DNA of 64,000 nt, taken from NCBI RefSeq assembly GCF_016307205.1, contig NZ_JAEIJD010000007.1, forward strand, positions 96,483 through 160,482, in the 5' to 3' direction. Source of the stretch: Pontibaca salina (GTDB taxonomy: Bacteria > Pseudomonadota > Alphaproteobacteria > Rhodobacterales > Rhodobacteraceae). Position numbers and translations under genes: made by a program. Below are positions 40,084 to 49,187 of this stretch, one piece after another; within the stretch, counting starts at the first letter, position 1; each line of letters begins with the position of its first letter. The notes below the pieces were generated by a model. It did not search any database and was not told the DNA's origin. It saw only the letters and a program-made list of their open reading frames with translations.

Positions 40084-40761
40084 ATGGAAAAGAAGCTGGA
40101 TTCGGGCCAAGTCTTTGACGACACACGTGAGTGTGAGCCCGGTGCCCTCGATCCGGCCGCTTCAGCACAACAAGGCTTATACCGCACTACCAAACGAATT
40201 TTCGACATCACCTTTTCTCTTGCCATGCTGATGCCGCTGCTCCTTCTTTGCGGTATTGTGTTCGGCCTCAATATGTTCTGGAATCCGGGCCCGCTATTCT
40301 TCCGTCAATTGCGCAAAGGCAAAGACGGCAAGGGCTTCATGATCATTAAGTTCCGCTCGATGGCCCCCACGGATAAGCGAACGCGCTATGCCGATGACCC
40401 GCTCGAAACATCGCGAGTGACACCACTGGGGCACATCCTGCGCGCGAGCGAAATGGACGAGCTTCCACAAATCTTTAACATACTCATGGGCGAGATGAGT
40501 CTCGTTGGCCCGCGACCTGAAATCTTCGAGTTCGCGGAAACCTATGAATCATTTATTCCCAATTACGCCATGCGTGAGGCTGTTCGCCCGGGCGTAACTG
40601 GGTACGCCCAGGTAATGCAAGGATATACCGACACGATTGAAATGGTACGGCGCAAAACCGAATTGGACCTTCATTACGTGCGCAATATGAGTTGGCGTTT
40701 CGACCTGCGCATTCTGATCAAAACGGTGGCATTGGTCTTTCACCTTCCAAAGATACGATAG
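40084..40761 (+). CDS. ExoY-type undecaprenyl-phosphate sugar-phosphate transferase
   Basis: Initiating transferase placing the first sugar-1-phosphate on undecaprenyl phosphate at the inner membrane. 225 residues, the short form lacking the N-terminal multi-helix domain of WbaP. One membrane segment (FDITFSLAMLMPLLLLCGIV), then IIKFRSMAP, the catalytic DELPQIFNILMGEMSLVGPRPE and a C-terminal QVMQGYTDTIEMVRRKTELD. An upstream in-frame TTG (40060) with AGGA before it is an alternative start adding eight residues. The first sugar (Gal, Glc or a HexNAc) cannot be told. Confidence 0.92.
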   Translation: MEKKLDSGQVFDDTRECEPGALDPAASAQQGLYRTTKRIFDITFSLAMLMPLLLLCGIVFGLNMFWNPGPLFFRQLRKGKDGKGFMIIKFRSMAPTDKRTRYADDPLETSRVTPLGHILRASEMDELPQIFNILMGEMSLVGPRPEIFEFAETYESFIPNYAMREAVRPGVTGYAQVMQGYTDTIEMVRRKTELDLHYVRNMSWRFDLRILIKTVALVFHLPKIR

Positions 40762-40808
40762 GGGATAAGCGCAATGCCGTTAAAGCAAAACGGAGCTGCC
40801 TGTAACAA

Positions 40809-42617
40809 ATGAAGAATTTGACCACGGCAATTACGATACTGACCCGAGCTGAGCTTCGGTCGGCAGTTTTACTCCTGCCATTGATCGTTCTCAGCGGACT
40901 GTTCGACATGATCGGCGTGGCGCTGGTGTTTCCGTTCCTGAAGTTGCTCAGTGAACCGGAACTCATCGCGACAAATGAGCGGCTGTCCCAGATATACGAA
41001 TTTGGTGGCTTTCAATCTGAAGACAGTTTTGTGGTGTTCCTTGGCATGGCGTTTATCGGGCTGCTTCTTGTCGGATCGGCCTTCAAAATCACTGCGGTTT
41101 ATGCCGCAAATCGCTGGCTTGAGGGGCGCGTACACAGCCTGTCGCAACGTTTGTTGACGGTCTACTTGCGCCAGCCTTACGAGTTCATGCTTAAACGACA
41201 CAGCAGCGAACTTGTCGCCACCATGCTCTCCGAAACCGGTCGGATCGTATCCCAAGTCTATCGGGCGATTTCCGAGTTCGTGATGTCGTTTATCGTACTG
41301 CTTTTCATGCTGGCGCTTCTGTTCATCGTTGATGCCCGCATGACTTTGTTGGCAATCGGCGTATTTGCCGGCGTTTATACAGTCATGCTGATCGTGGTGC
41401 GCCGGACCACGACCCGGCTTGGCGACACTATCCTGAAATCCAACCGCATGCGCCACCGTATCGCATGGGAGGCGCTGGCAGGTGGCAAGCAGGTGCGCCT
41501 GCTTAACCGGGAAAGCTCTCTGGTAAACAGCTATTCCGTACCTTCGCATGAATTTGCTTCGGCCACTGCGCTTTCTAACACCGTACGTCAGGCCCCCCGA
41601 CATATTGTTGAAGCCGTGACGATCGGCGGTACCGTCATTCTGACGCTTGCGCTGATGATGCAGAGCGGCGGACTGGGGACCCATGCAATGGCAGCGATCG
41701 TGCCGATGCTTGGGGTATTCGCCCTTGGTGTCCTGCGAATGATGCCGGCCTTTCAGCGCGGTTATAACGCTATTGTCTCCCTCCGGTTGAGCAGTGTTTC
41801 AGCCGAGGCTATCCAGAGGGACTTGGCCGGTTCGCAAACTTTGCCAACATTGCCGCAAGGAGCAGTCGAACCGCTGCGATTTCACCAAAGTCTCGAACTG
41901 CGCAATGTGTCGTTCCGCTATCCCGGCACCACAGTGCGCAGTCTTAAAAACCTCAATCTCAGGATAGACTCGGGAATGTCGGTCGGTGTCGTCGGGCGAA
42001 CCGGGGCGGGCAAAACCACGCTAATGGACCTTGTTCTTGGGCTTCTGCACCCAACAAAAGGCGAGATCTTGATCGATGGAAAAGTGCTGGACCCGAAGGA
42101 ACAGCGCGCCTGGCGGGCGAATGTTGGCTATGTCCAGCAGGATATTTTCCTCAGCGATGCGAGCATCGCGCAGAATATCGCTTTTGGGGTGCCCGATGAC
42201 GAGATCGACCGGGATCGTCTCGTTTCGGCAGCGCGGGTGGCGCAAATCGAGAGGTTCATTCTCGACGAGTTGCCCGATGGTTTCGAAACCTTGGTCGGCG
42301 AACGCGGCGTACGGCTGTCCGGCGGGCAACGGCAACGCATCAGCATCGCCCGCGCCCTTTATACCGAGCCCGAGGTCATCGTTTTTGACGAGGCGACCAG
42401 TGCGTTGGACACCAATACCGAAGCGCTGGTGATGGAGGAGATCGCAAAACTTGCCGGCCAGCGGACATTGCTGATGGTCGCACACCGCCACTCGACCGTG
42501 AAGGATTGCGATCTGATCGTGACTTTGGATGCGGGCGAGATCACACGTCTGGGCAGTTACGCCGATCTTGTTGCCACCGAAGCGCTGCCGCACCTCGTGG
42601 CAAGCAACGAGCGTTAG
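40809..42617 (+). CDS. ABC half-transporter, probable lipid-linked oligosaccharide flippase
   Basis: 602 residues: a six-helix membrane domain (LLPLIVLSGLFDMIGVALVF, EFVMSFIVLLFMLALLFIVD) and an ATPase with Walker A GVVGRTGAGKTTLMDLVLGL, signature LSGGQRQRISIARAL and Walker B VIVFDEATSALD. The overall type resembles PglK/MsbA. Between an initiating transferase and glycosyltransferases, a role in flipping undecaprenyl-linked glycan is the best inference. No MOP-family Wzx flippase is seen in the window. Confidence 0.85.
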   Translation: MKNLTTAITILTRAELRSAVLLLPLIVLSGLFDMIGVALVFPFLKLLSEPELIATNERLSQIYEFGGFQSEDSFVVFLGMAFIGLLLVGSAFKITAVYAANRWLEGRVHSLSQRLLTVYLRQPYEFMLKRHSSELVATMLSETGRIVSQVYRAISEFVMSFIVLLFMLALLFIVDARMTLLAIGVFAGVYTVMLIVVRRTTTRLGDTILKSNRMRHRIAWEALAGGKQVRLLNRESSLVNSYSVPSHEFASATALSNTVRQAPRHIVEAVTIGGTVILTLALMMQSGGLGTHAMAAIVPMLGVFALGVLRMMPAFQRGYNAIVSLRLSSVSAEAIQRDLAGSQTLPTLPQGAVEPLRFHQSLELRNVSFRYPGTTVRSLKNLNLRIDSGMSVGVVGRTGAGKTTLMDLVLGLLHPTKGEILIDGKVLDPKEQRAWRANVGYVQQDIFLSDASIAQNIAFGVPDDEIDRDRLVSAARVAQIERFILDELPDGFETLVGERGVRLSGGQRQRISIARALYTEPEVIVFDEATSALDTNTEALVMEEIAKLAGQRTLLMVAHRHSTVKDCDLIVTLDAGEITRLGSYADLVATEALPHLVASNER

Positions 42618-42625
42618 GGGCAGGA

Positions 42626-42703
42626 ATGAACATGATCTGTGTAATCCCCCCTGCCCGCCACAACGAGCGCCTCCGGTCGATACCAGGACGGAATGGATCA
42701 TGA
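42626..42703 (+). pseudogene. 25-codon ORF resembling a cytidylyltransferase N-terminus
   Basis: Encodes MNMICVIPPARHNERLRSI plus six more residues and stops inside the next start codon (ATGA overlap at 42700). The ICVIP-x-AR...ERL...GRN pattern recalls the first 20 residues of NeuA/KdsB-type CMP-sugar synthetases (VIPARxxSxRLPGKN). It may be a remnant, a leader peptide coupled to the glycosyltransferase, or coincidence. Confidence 0.2.
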
Positions 42704-45039
42704 TAAATGTGGCGTTCGGATCGGTCCCCAAGGATGGCGGCACGTTCACCTTCTACCGCACGCTTCGGCCGGCACTGGTCAGTCACGGGATCAATCTCAG
42801 ATGCGTTACGGTTGGTTGCACCCAGTCAGAGCTAACCGACCCCGCCTTTGTAGATGATGGCTGCGTGCTGCTCGCTTCTCATAGCAAACAACTGAAAACA
42901 CAGGCTCGAATCTTCGCTGATTGGTGCGAAAACGAACGTATAGACATCGTTTTCGGTGTGAACTCGCCTGCGATCCTCAGCGCCATCCCGCACCTGCATC
43001 CAAGGATTCGCGTGCTCGCACGCTGTGCCAACGGGTTTGACGAAGGCTATCGGCTGACCCTGATTGGCAGCGAACAACTGATGCGTATCGTCGCTCTTAC
43101 ACCGCGGTTGCGCGATGATCTGGTCAATCAATACGGCGTCGATCCCGCGCGCATCGCGCTCATTCCCAACGGCGCGACCCCCGCGCGTTTCACGGAGCGA
43201 ACCGGCCCCAGTCAAAAGGCGGACAAACTGTCGCTCGGTTTTCTCGGGCGGCTTGAACATGGCCAGAAAGGCGTCATGCACATCCCGCCGATTCTGGACC
43301 GGTTGGAACGGCTGGGCATTGAATATCACCTGTCGATTGCCGGTAAAGGCCGGGACGAAAACCGGCTGCGTCACATGCTGGCAAGGCAGATTGCCGCGGG
43401 CCAGATCGACTTCGCTGGCATTCTCGGGCCAAAAGAGGTGCCCGATTTTTTGGGCGCGATCGATGTTTTCCTGTTCCCCTCGCATTTCGAGGGGTGCCCG
43501 AACGCCCTGTTAGAGGCGATGATGGCCGGTGCGGTCCCGGTTGCATGGCATCTGCCCGGAATTACTGATTTTCTTCTCAGAAACGGTGAGACCGGTTGCC
43601 TTGCCGAGACCGGTGACACCGAGGCCTTTGCCGCTGCCATCGCGGGCTTGGGGCGCGATCCTGTCCGACGGCAAGCCATGAGTCAGGCCGTTGCCAGCGA
43701 CGCGCGCCGGCGGTTTTCAAGTGCGATCTGTGCACAAGCTTACGGCGATTTGTTCAACAAGATCATGGAAGAGGCCGCGCCCGATTGGACGCCGCTGCCT
43801 TGGTCCCGCTTTGAACCGGACCCGATGTTTCGTGAAAAGCTGCTCACACGACTTTTGCCGGCCCGGCAGAAAAAGACGCTGCGCAACCTCGCCACTCGGC
43901 TGCGCCGCAAGAGTGTGAAATCTGCTTCGGTCAATTGTCCAGTGCGGGGCGCAAACGGGCTGCGGATTCACCAAATTATCAACGGGTTTGATGTGGCAGA
44001 CGGCGGCGCGCAGCGCATGGCACGGGAATTGCACCGGGGCCTGCGCGCGCAAGGGATCGACGCCCATCTCGTCGCCTTGGAAACCTGTGCTGATCACGGC
44101 GAAGGCGAGGTTTCACTGGGCTTATCCAGCAGCTACGATCCGCGCGGCCTGACCCGGCTGAGCCACTATGCAAAACAGATCGCGCCGGGAGATATCATCC
44201 ATGTGCACCTGTTTCCGGCCAGCGCCCATGTCGCAACCCTTGCCCGGGGCGGACGTCTGCATGGGCCGCTTGTCTTTACCGAGCACAGCACTTCAAACCG
44301 GCGCAGAGAGAGCCTAGTCGGCAGCTTGGTTGACCGCCAAGTATATCCCGCGTTCGACCGCATCATTGCAATCAGCACCGGCGTTCAAGACCGATTGTTG
44401 CAAGCGCGGCCCTGGCTGACCGGCGATGTCACTGTCATCGAAAACGGTTGCCGTCTACTTTTTGACCGCCCGGTCAGGCACAAGGCCGGGCCGGGTCCGC
44501 TTCGGCTGCTGTCGGTCGGGCGGCTTGTGCCAGCAAAGAACTTCGAGGCGGCTCTCAAGGCTCTTGCGCGGCTGGCCGATCAGAATATCCACTATACCAT
44601 CGTCGGCGATGGGCCGGAGCGCGCTGCGCTGGAAGATCTGGCCACCCGTCTTGGGGTACAGGTCCGCGTGGAATTCGCCGGCTATGTCAGCGATATCCGC
44701 GACCATCTGCGCAAGGCCGATATCTTTCTCATGCCCTCAAACTGGGAAGGCTTCGGTCTGGCCGCCGTCGAGGCCATGAACGCGTCCCTCCCCATCATTG
44801 CGGCGGATGTTCCGGGCCTGCGCGACGTATTGAACCTTGACGCGGCGACTCTCGTCGATCCGCAAGACCCCGACGATATTGCCGCAGCCATCCGGCACCT
44901 TACCAATGATCCGGCCCGCTGCAGGGCCATGGGTCAGCATGGTTTTGAACGGGCCAAATCTTTCGGCATGCAAACCTTCATCCAGCGCCATGTCGAGCTT
45001 TACCAATCTTTTTCAGATCGGCATTCCCATGGAACATAG
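42700..45039 (+). CDS. Tandem two-domain family 4 glycosyltransferase
   Basis: 779 residues forming two complete GT-B/GT4 units in one frame. Domain 1 (1 to about 385) has LSLGFLGRLEHGQKGVMHIP and the EX7E motif FEGCPNALLEAMMAG. A basic linker (about 390-430, LRNLATRLRRKSVKSAS) follows. Domain 2 (about 433-770) has GGAQRMARELHRGLRAQGID, LLSVGRLVPAKNFEAAL and WEGFGLAAVEAMNAS. It probably adds two consecutive residues. The ATG at 42700 gives MINVAFGSVPKDGG; upstream in-frame sequence overlaps the ABC gene and is rejected. The 3' end overlaps the polymerase gene by 11 nt. Confidence 0.9.
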   Translation: MINVAFGSVPKDGGTFTFYRTLRPALVSHGINLRCVTVGCTQSELTDPAFVDDGCVLLASHSKQLKTQARIFADWCENERIDIVFGVNSPAILSAIPHLHPRIRVLARCANGFDEGYRLTLIGSEQLMRIVALTPRLRDDLVNQYGVDPARIALIPNGATPARFTERTGPSQKADKLSLGFLGRLEHGQKGVMHIPPILDRLERLGIEYHLSIAGKGRDENRLRHMLARQIAAGQIDFAGILGPKEVPDFLGAIDVFLFPSHFEGCPNALLEAMMAGAVPVAWHLPGITDFLLRNGETGCLAETGDTEAFAAAIAGLGRDPVRRQAMSQAVASDARRRFSSAICAQAYGDLFNKIMEEAAPDWTPLPWSRFEPDPMFREKLLTRLLPARQKKTLRNLATRLRRKSVKSASVNCPVRGANGLRIHQIINGFDVADGGAQRMARELHRGLRAQGIDAHLVALETCADHGEGEVSLGLSSSYDPRGLTRLSHYAKQIAPGDIIHVHLFPASAHVATLARGGRLHGPLVFTEHSTSNRRRESLVGSLVDRQVYPAFDRIIAISTGVQDRLLQARPWLTGDVTVIENGCRLLFDRPVRHKAGPGPLRLLSVGRLVPAKNFEAALKALARLADQNIHYTIVGDGPERAALEDLATRLGVQVRVEFAGYVSDIRDHLRKADIFLMPSNWEGFGLAAVEAMNASLPIIAADVPGLRDVLNLDAATLVDPQDPDDIAAAIRHLTNDPARCRAMGQHGFERAKSFGMQTFIQRHVELYQSFSDRHSHGT

Positions 45040-46414
45040 GGCCACGATCAGCAAAACACCGGGCGTCGGCCTCTTTGCACTGTTCGTGTTCCTGCTGGTC
45101 GCGGTGCCACGTCTGAATGTCAAATTTGGGCCACTTCCGATTTATTTCATCGATCTACTGATCTTGATCCTGATCGCCAATGCACGAGGCCTACCGGGCC
45201 GGTCCCGCAGTAAGGCGAAATTCGCCACTAGCGTGGGCTTCTTACTGGTTCTGGCGCTGGCGAGCGAGATTGCCGGAATGCTCTCTTTCGGCATCTACAA
45301 GGAAACCGTTTATATTGGTGTCAGAACCTGCCTGGCATTCAGCGTGTTCTTTCTTGTCGGGAGCTATGTCCGCACCCTGCGCGACGTCGAGATCGTCCTG
45401 CGGTCCGTGGTGCTGGGTCTTGTCCTGACCTCGACGCTGATGGTCCTCAGCTCCTTGCCGATGACCAGATTGGTGGTGGCGGATCTGGTTTTCTCAAACC
45501 AGTTTCTCGAACCTGCCGCCACGCAGCTTGAGGGGTTCTTTACTGAAACTGAATCCGGCATTCGCGGCCGCACCTTGGTCGGGGTGTCAATCATTGGCGC
45601 ATCGTTCATCAATGCCTGCTGGCCGCTGGCCGCCTTGTTCTTGCGCTGGCCCCACAACATCGGTCGATGGTGGCGCTGGCTGGCCCTCGCGGCGTGCATG
45701 TTAGCCCCCATGGGCGTTTTGATGAGCTATTCCCGCGGACCTGTACTGGGGGCAATTTTGATCGTGATTGCAGCCTTGGTCCTTGGTCTGCGCCGGGTGC
45801 AGCACGGGATTTTAATGCCGGTTGCTATTGGTGTCGCCATCGTTTTGGCCATCGGGACGACATCACAGATTTTCTTCTTTGATCGTCTGACAAGCCGAAC
45901 CGCAGCGATCTTTGATTCTCCATTGGCGGATGAGCGCGAATCCGAGCGGTTGCTTGCCTATGTCGAGCCATTCAAACATCTATCCGAGAAACCACGTTTT
46001 CTACTGCTCGGCGAGGGCGTCGCCGTCCGATATTCAGAAGCCACGGTCATCCCAGAGCAGGCCGGAAAAGCAACCCACTCCGCCTTTGCCATAGCTTATT
46101 ATGCATATGGCATGGTTGCGGCGGTTGGCTTCGTGGCGCTGTTTCTGCAGGCGCTCAATTCTGTTGCAGGTCAGCTTTCTATCCGGCGCAGATCGCCGTG
46201 GGATATTTTGGTGGCACCGCTGTTCCTGTCGATCGTGGCCCTATTCCCGTGGCTGGCCCTGGGCCATGCGGCGATTTCCACCCCACGGGGTTCAATGCTG
46301 TTCTTTTTCATCGTCGGTCTGGTGTCGACGCTTGCGCATATGCGCGCAAGCACAGCCCAGACATCGCAAATTGGTTGGAGTTTTCATGCCCAGCGCCGTC
46401 ATCCTACTGTCTGA
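45029..46414 (+). CDS. O-antigen ligase/polymerase-like membrane protein
   Basis: 461 residues with about ten to twelve hydrophobic helices (GVGLFALFVFLLVAVPRL, FLLVLALASEIAGML, GAILIVIAALVLGL). A periplasmic loop holds RTLVGVSIIGASF and a further loop LLGEGVAVRYSEATVIPEQ before HSAFAIAYYAYGM, an arrangement typical of Wzy/WaaL/ExoQ-type proteins. Likely polymerises lipid-linked repeat units. The start MEHRATISK overlaps the upstream gene; a longer in-frame start (MSSFTN) is possible. Overlaps the sulfotransferase gene by 29 nt. Confidence 0.82.
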   Translation: MEHRATISKTPGVGLFALFVFLLVAVPRLNVKFGPLPIYFIDLLILILIANARGLPGRSRSKAKFATSVGFLLVLALASEIAGMLSFGIYKETVYIGVRTCLAFSVFFLVGSYVRTLRDVEIVLRSVVLGLVLTSTLMVLSSLPMTRLVVADLVFSNQFLEPAATQLEGFFTETESGIRGRTLVGVSIIGASFINACWPLAALFLRWPHNIGRWWRWLALAACMLAPMGVLMSYSRGPVLGAILIVIAALVLGLRRVQHGILMPVAIGVAIVLAIGTTSQIFFFDRLTSRTAAIFDSPLADERESERLLAYVEPFKHLSEKPRFLLLGEGVAVRYSEATVIPEQAGKATHSAFAIAYYAYGMVAAVGFVALFLQALNSVAGQLSIRRRSPWDILVAPLFLSIVALFPWLALGHAAISTPRGSMLFFFIVGLVSTLAHMRASTAQTSQIGWSFHAQRRHPTV

Positions 46415-47318
46415 CAAACGGTCCGGCTCGACCATGTTTCAGGACGAGATCTGTCGCCATTCGGCGGTTCGCACGGTGCCCTATTCGCCGCATTCCAATC
46501 TGGAAACGCATTGGTGGCTAATGGCGGCGGTGCTGTTGCAATCATCAGGTCGGTTGTTCTCGGGCGGGCAAAGATACAAGGGCTATGGCAGCAGGGCCAA
46601 TGCGCGCGCCTATATGGTCGATCTGCTGGAGAAATCTGTGCCTGATTTCGCGCCCCCAAGCGACGATTACACCCTTGTCTTTCAGGGATGGGACGCGCTG
46701 TGCAGGAAGTTGGCGCAGCCCGTGTTTTTCGAGAAATCACCACAGTTTGTGGCCCATTGGGCGGCTCTCACCCTCCTGCTTGACTGGATCGAGCAGACCG
46801 ATCTGGAAGTGAGAGTCGTTGGTTTGGTGCGCAACCCCCATGGCGTGATGTATTCCGCCGCACGGCAATTCGGCACCGACCCCGCCAGTCGACAGATCGG
46901 CTGGCTTGCCACCTGCCGCAACCTGCTGGCGTTTTCACAGATGTTAGGGCCGGAACAATTCACGCTGGTGCGTTACGAGGATCTGATACGTGATCCGATC
47001 TCCGGGTTTGCCGACATCTGCCGCTTCATCGGCCTCGCCCCCGAGGCGCAGGTCGGCTCGGGGACACATCGGGATTCGTCCGAGAAGTGGCGCGCCGATC
47101 CGCGCTATCGCCTCGCGCTTGATCCCTCGGTTCGCCAGATGGCCCGGCATATGGGATATGCGCACGCCGAGCTTGAGAATGCCAACGCGGCTTCGTCGCC
47201 CGCCGAAACGGCAGCACATGGCGTCACGCGCTCCTCGTTTCGGCTTTGGATCAATCGCCGGCGCGATCGACTGGTACAGCCGCTTCTCATCCGCCTTCGC
47301 GCGTCGCTGAGGTTTTAG
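46386..47318 (+). CDS. Sulfotransferase family protein
   Basis: 310 residues. ILLSDKRSGSTMFQDEI near the start is the PAPS 5'-phosphosulfate-binding loop of the sulfotransferase superfamily. VVGLVRNPHGVMYSAARQF corresponds to the 3'-phosphate-binding RxP/S region, and FTLVRYEDLIRDPISGFADI is the characteristic downstream motif. No signal peptide, so it is cytoplasmic and would act on lipid-linked glycan or precursors before export. Placed between polymerase and UDP-xylose synthase genes, it suggests sulfation of the polysaccharide. The acceptor is unknown. Confidence 0.82.
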   Translation: MPSAVILLSDKRSGSTMFQDEICRHSAVRTVPYSPHSNLETHWWLMAAVLLQSSGRLFSGGQRYKGYGSRANARAYMVDLLEKSVPDFAPPSDDYTLVFQGWDALCRKLAQPVFFEKSPQFVAHWAALTLLLDWIEQTDLEVRVVGLVRNPHGVMYSAARQFGTDPASRQIGWLATCRNLLAFSQMLGPEQFTLVRYEDLIRDPISGFADICRFIGLAPEAQVGSGTHRDSSEKWRADPRYRLALDPSVRQMARHMGYAHAELENANAASSPAETAAHGVTRSSFRLWINRRRDRLVQPLLIRLRASLRF

Positions 47319-47364
47319 CGATGGTCTGGCGCAGTCACATTTCCAGAGAGGGTCCGAATAGAGA

Positions 47365-48336
47365 ATGAGCATTACGAAGCAAAAACTAGTCACGGGCGGC
47401 GCTGGGTTCATCGGCTCCCATCTCATCGACAGACTGCTGGCCGACGGGCATGACGTGCTGTGCGTCGACAACTTTTACACCGGCACAAAGCCCAACATCT
47501 ATCATGTCCTTGACAACGTGCATTTCGAGCTGATGCGCCATGATGTGACCTTTCCGCTCTATGTGCAGGTCGATCAGATCTATAACTTGGCATGTCCGGC
47601 GTCTCCGGTTCATTATCAGCACGACCCGATCCAGACCACCAAGACCAGCGTGCATGGGGCCATCAACATGCTGGGGCTGGCCAAGCGGCTGAACTGCCGT
47701 ATCTTCCAGGCTTCAACCAGCGAAGTTTACGGCGACCCGCAGGTGCATCCCCAAAGCGAAAGCTATTGGGGCAACGTAAACCCGATCGGTGCGAGGTCCT
47801 GCTATGACGAGGGCAAACGCTGCGCCGAAACGCTGTTTTTCGACTATAATCGGCAAACCGGTCTCGACATTAAAGTGGCGCGAATTTTCAACACCTACGG
47901 GCCGCGCATGCACCCCAATGACGGGCGGGTGGTTTCCAACTTCATTGTGCAGGCGCTCATGGGTGAGCCGATCACCTTGTTTGGCGACGGCACGCAGACC
48001 CGGTCCTTTTGCTATGTCAGCGACCTTGTCGAAGCGATCATGCGGTTCATGGCGACCGATGCGGGCTGTATCGGTCCGCTGAACCTTGGCAACCCAAGCG
48101 AGATCACGATCCGCGAACTTGCCGAAACCATTGTCGAGATGACCGGCTCACGCTCAAAAATCTCCTACCACCCCCTGCCCCAAGACGATCCGGTGCAACG
48201 TCGCCCAGACATCTCGGCAGCGCGCCAGACCCTGAATTGGGAACCCACTGTGTCACTGCAAGAAGGCCTTACAAGCACCATCAAATATTTCGACGGACTG
48301 CTGTCGGGCAATGAACCAGCGAGGAGCAGGACATGA
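47365..48336 (+). CDS. UDP-glucuronate decarboxylase (UDP-xylose synthase)
   Basis: NAD-dependent short-chain dehydrogenase converting UDP-glucuronate to UDP-xylose. 323 residues. The nucleotide-binding [17 protein letters not shown], the UXS-typical [49 protein letters not shown] (catalytic Tyr-x-x-x-Lys) and [20 protein letters not shown] all match UXS closely. Supplies xylose for the polysaccharide. Its stop overlaps the next glycosyltransferase start by 4 nt (ATGA). Confidence 0.92.
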   Translation: MSITKQKLVTGGAGFIGSHLIDRLLADGHDVLCVDNFYTGTKPNIYHVLDNVHFELMRHDVTFPLYVQVDQIYNLACPASPVHYQHDPIQTTKTSVHGAINMLGLAKRLNCRIFQASTSEVYGDPQVHPQSESYWGNVNPIGARSCYDEGKRCAETLFFDYNRQTGLDIKVARIFNTYGPRMHPNDGRVVSNFIVQALMGEPITLFGDGTQTRSFCYVSDLVEAIMRFMATDAGCIGPLNLGNPSEITIRELAETIVEMTGSRSKISYHPLPQDDPVQRRPDISAARQTLNWEPTVSLQEGLTSTIKYFDGLLSGNEPARSRT

Positions 48337-49187
48337 GCCTAGGATCCCAACCACAGCCAAGCCTTGGCGTTGTCGCGATCAGCTATAACGAGCAGGAAGA
48401 CATGCCGGGATTTCTCGATCACCTTGTCGGCTGGGTCGATGAAATCGTGGTCGTCGATGACGGCTCGACCGATCGGACCGAGGAGATCTGCACCGCACAG
48501 GGGCCAAAGGTCAGATTTTTGCGCGCCCCCCGCGAGGACCGCGAATATTACAGCGACCAGCGCAATAAGGGGATCGCTGCGGCGCAGAGCGATTGGCTGT
48601 TGCATATGGATATCGACGAACGTGTGACCCACAGCCTGGCCCGCGAGATCCGCGAGGCCATTCGTGATCCCGCCTGTGACGGCTATCGCTTCCGCCGTCT
48701 CAATCATTTCATGCACCGCCCGATGCGCGGTGGTGGCTGGCAGGATTGGAATCTCATCCATCTGGCCCGGCGCGAGCTGTTCAGATTTGGCGGCATGTTT
48801 CACGAAAGCTGCCATCTGGACGCGCCCGAGGATCGTGTCGGGCAATTGAAAAACCGCATGGTGCATTTCAACGAGCATAATTTTGAGAAACGTCTGACAA
48901 AAAGCGGTGTGTATCTCGAAGAACTTGTCCGCCAGATCGAAAAACGCGGCACGGTTCGCGGCTGGCAAATCCTGTGGGCGCCGCTCAAGGAGTTTCTGAA
49001 AAAATACTTTTACAAGCTGGGTTTCCGCGACGGAACGCCGGGGCTGATCTCAGCCATGCACTCCGCAACGGCTGTTTTCCGGGCCTACGCACTGGTGTGG
49101 GACCGCCAGAACCGCGTGTCGCGGGCCGAGCTTGAACAGCAGGTTACATGGAAGGAGCCGCTTAGACATGCGCCCCAAAATCCTTGA
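48333..49187 (+). CDS. Family 2 glycosyltransferase (WaaE/KdtX-like)
   Basis: 284 residues. GT-A motifs: [33 protein letters not shown] and LHMDIDERV (metal-binding DxD). The [15 protein letters not shown] segment and the C-terminal amphipathic region ([20 protein letters not shown]) resemble WaaE-type lipopolysaccharide-core beta-glucosyltransferases. The sugar is not determinable. Overlaps the following GT2 gene by 20 nt. Confidence 0.87.
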   Translation: MSLGSQPQPSLGVVAISYNEQEDMPGFLDHLVGWVDEIVVVDDGSTDRTEEICTAQGPKVRFLRAPREDREYYSDQRNKGIAAAQSDWLLHMDIDERVTHSLAREIREAIRDPACDGYRFRRLNHFMHRPMRGGGWQDWNLIHLARRELFRFGGMFHESCHLDAPEDRVGQLKNRMVHFNEHNFEKRLTKSGVYLEELVRQIEKRGTVRGWQILWAPLKEFLKKYFYKLGFRDGTPGLISAMHSATAVFRAYALVWDRQNRVSRAELEQQVTWKEPLRHAPQNP

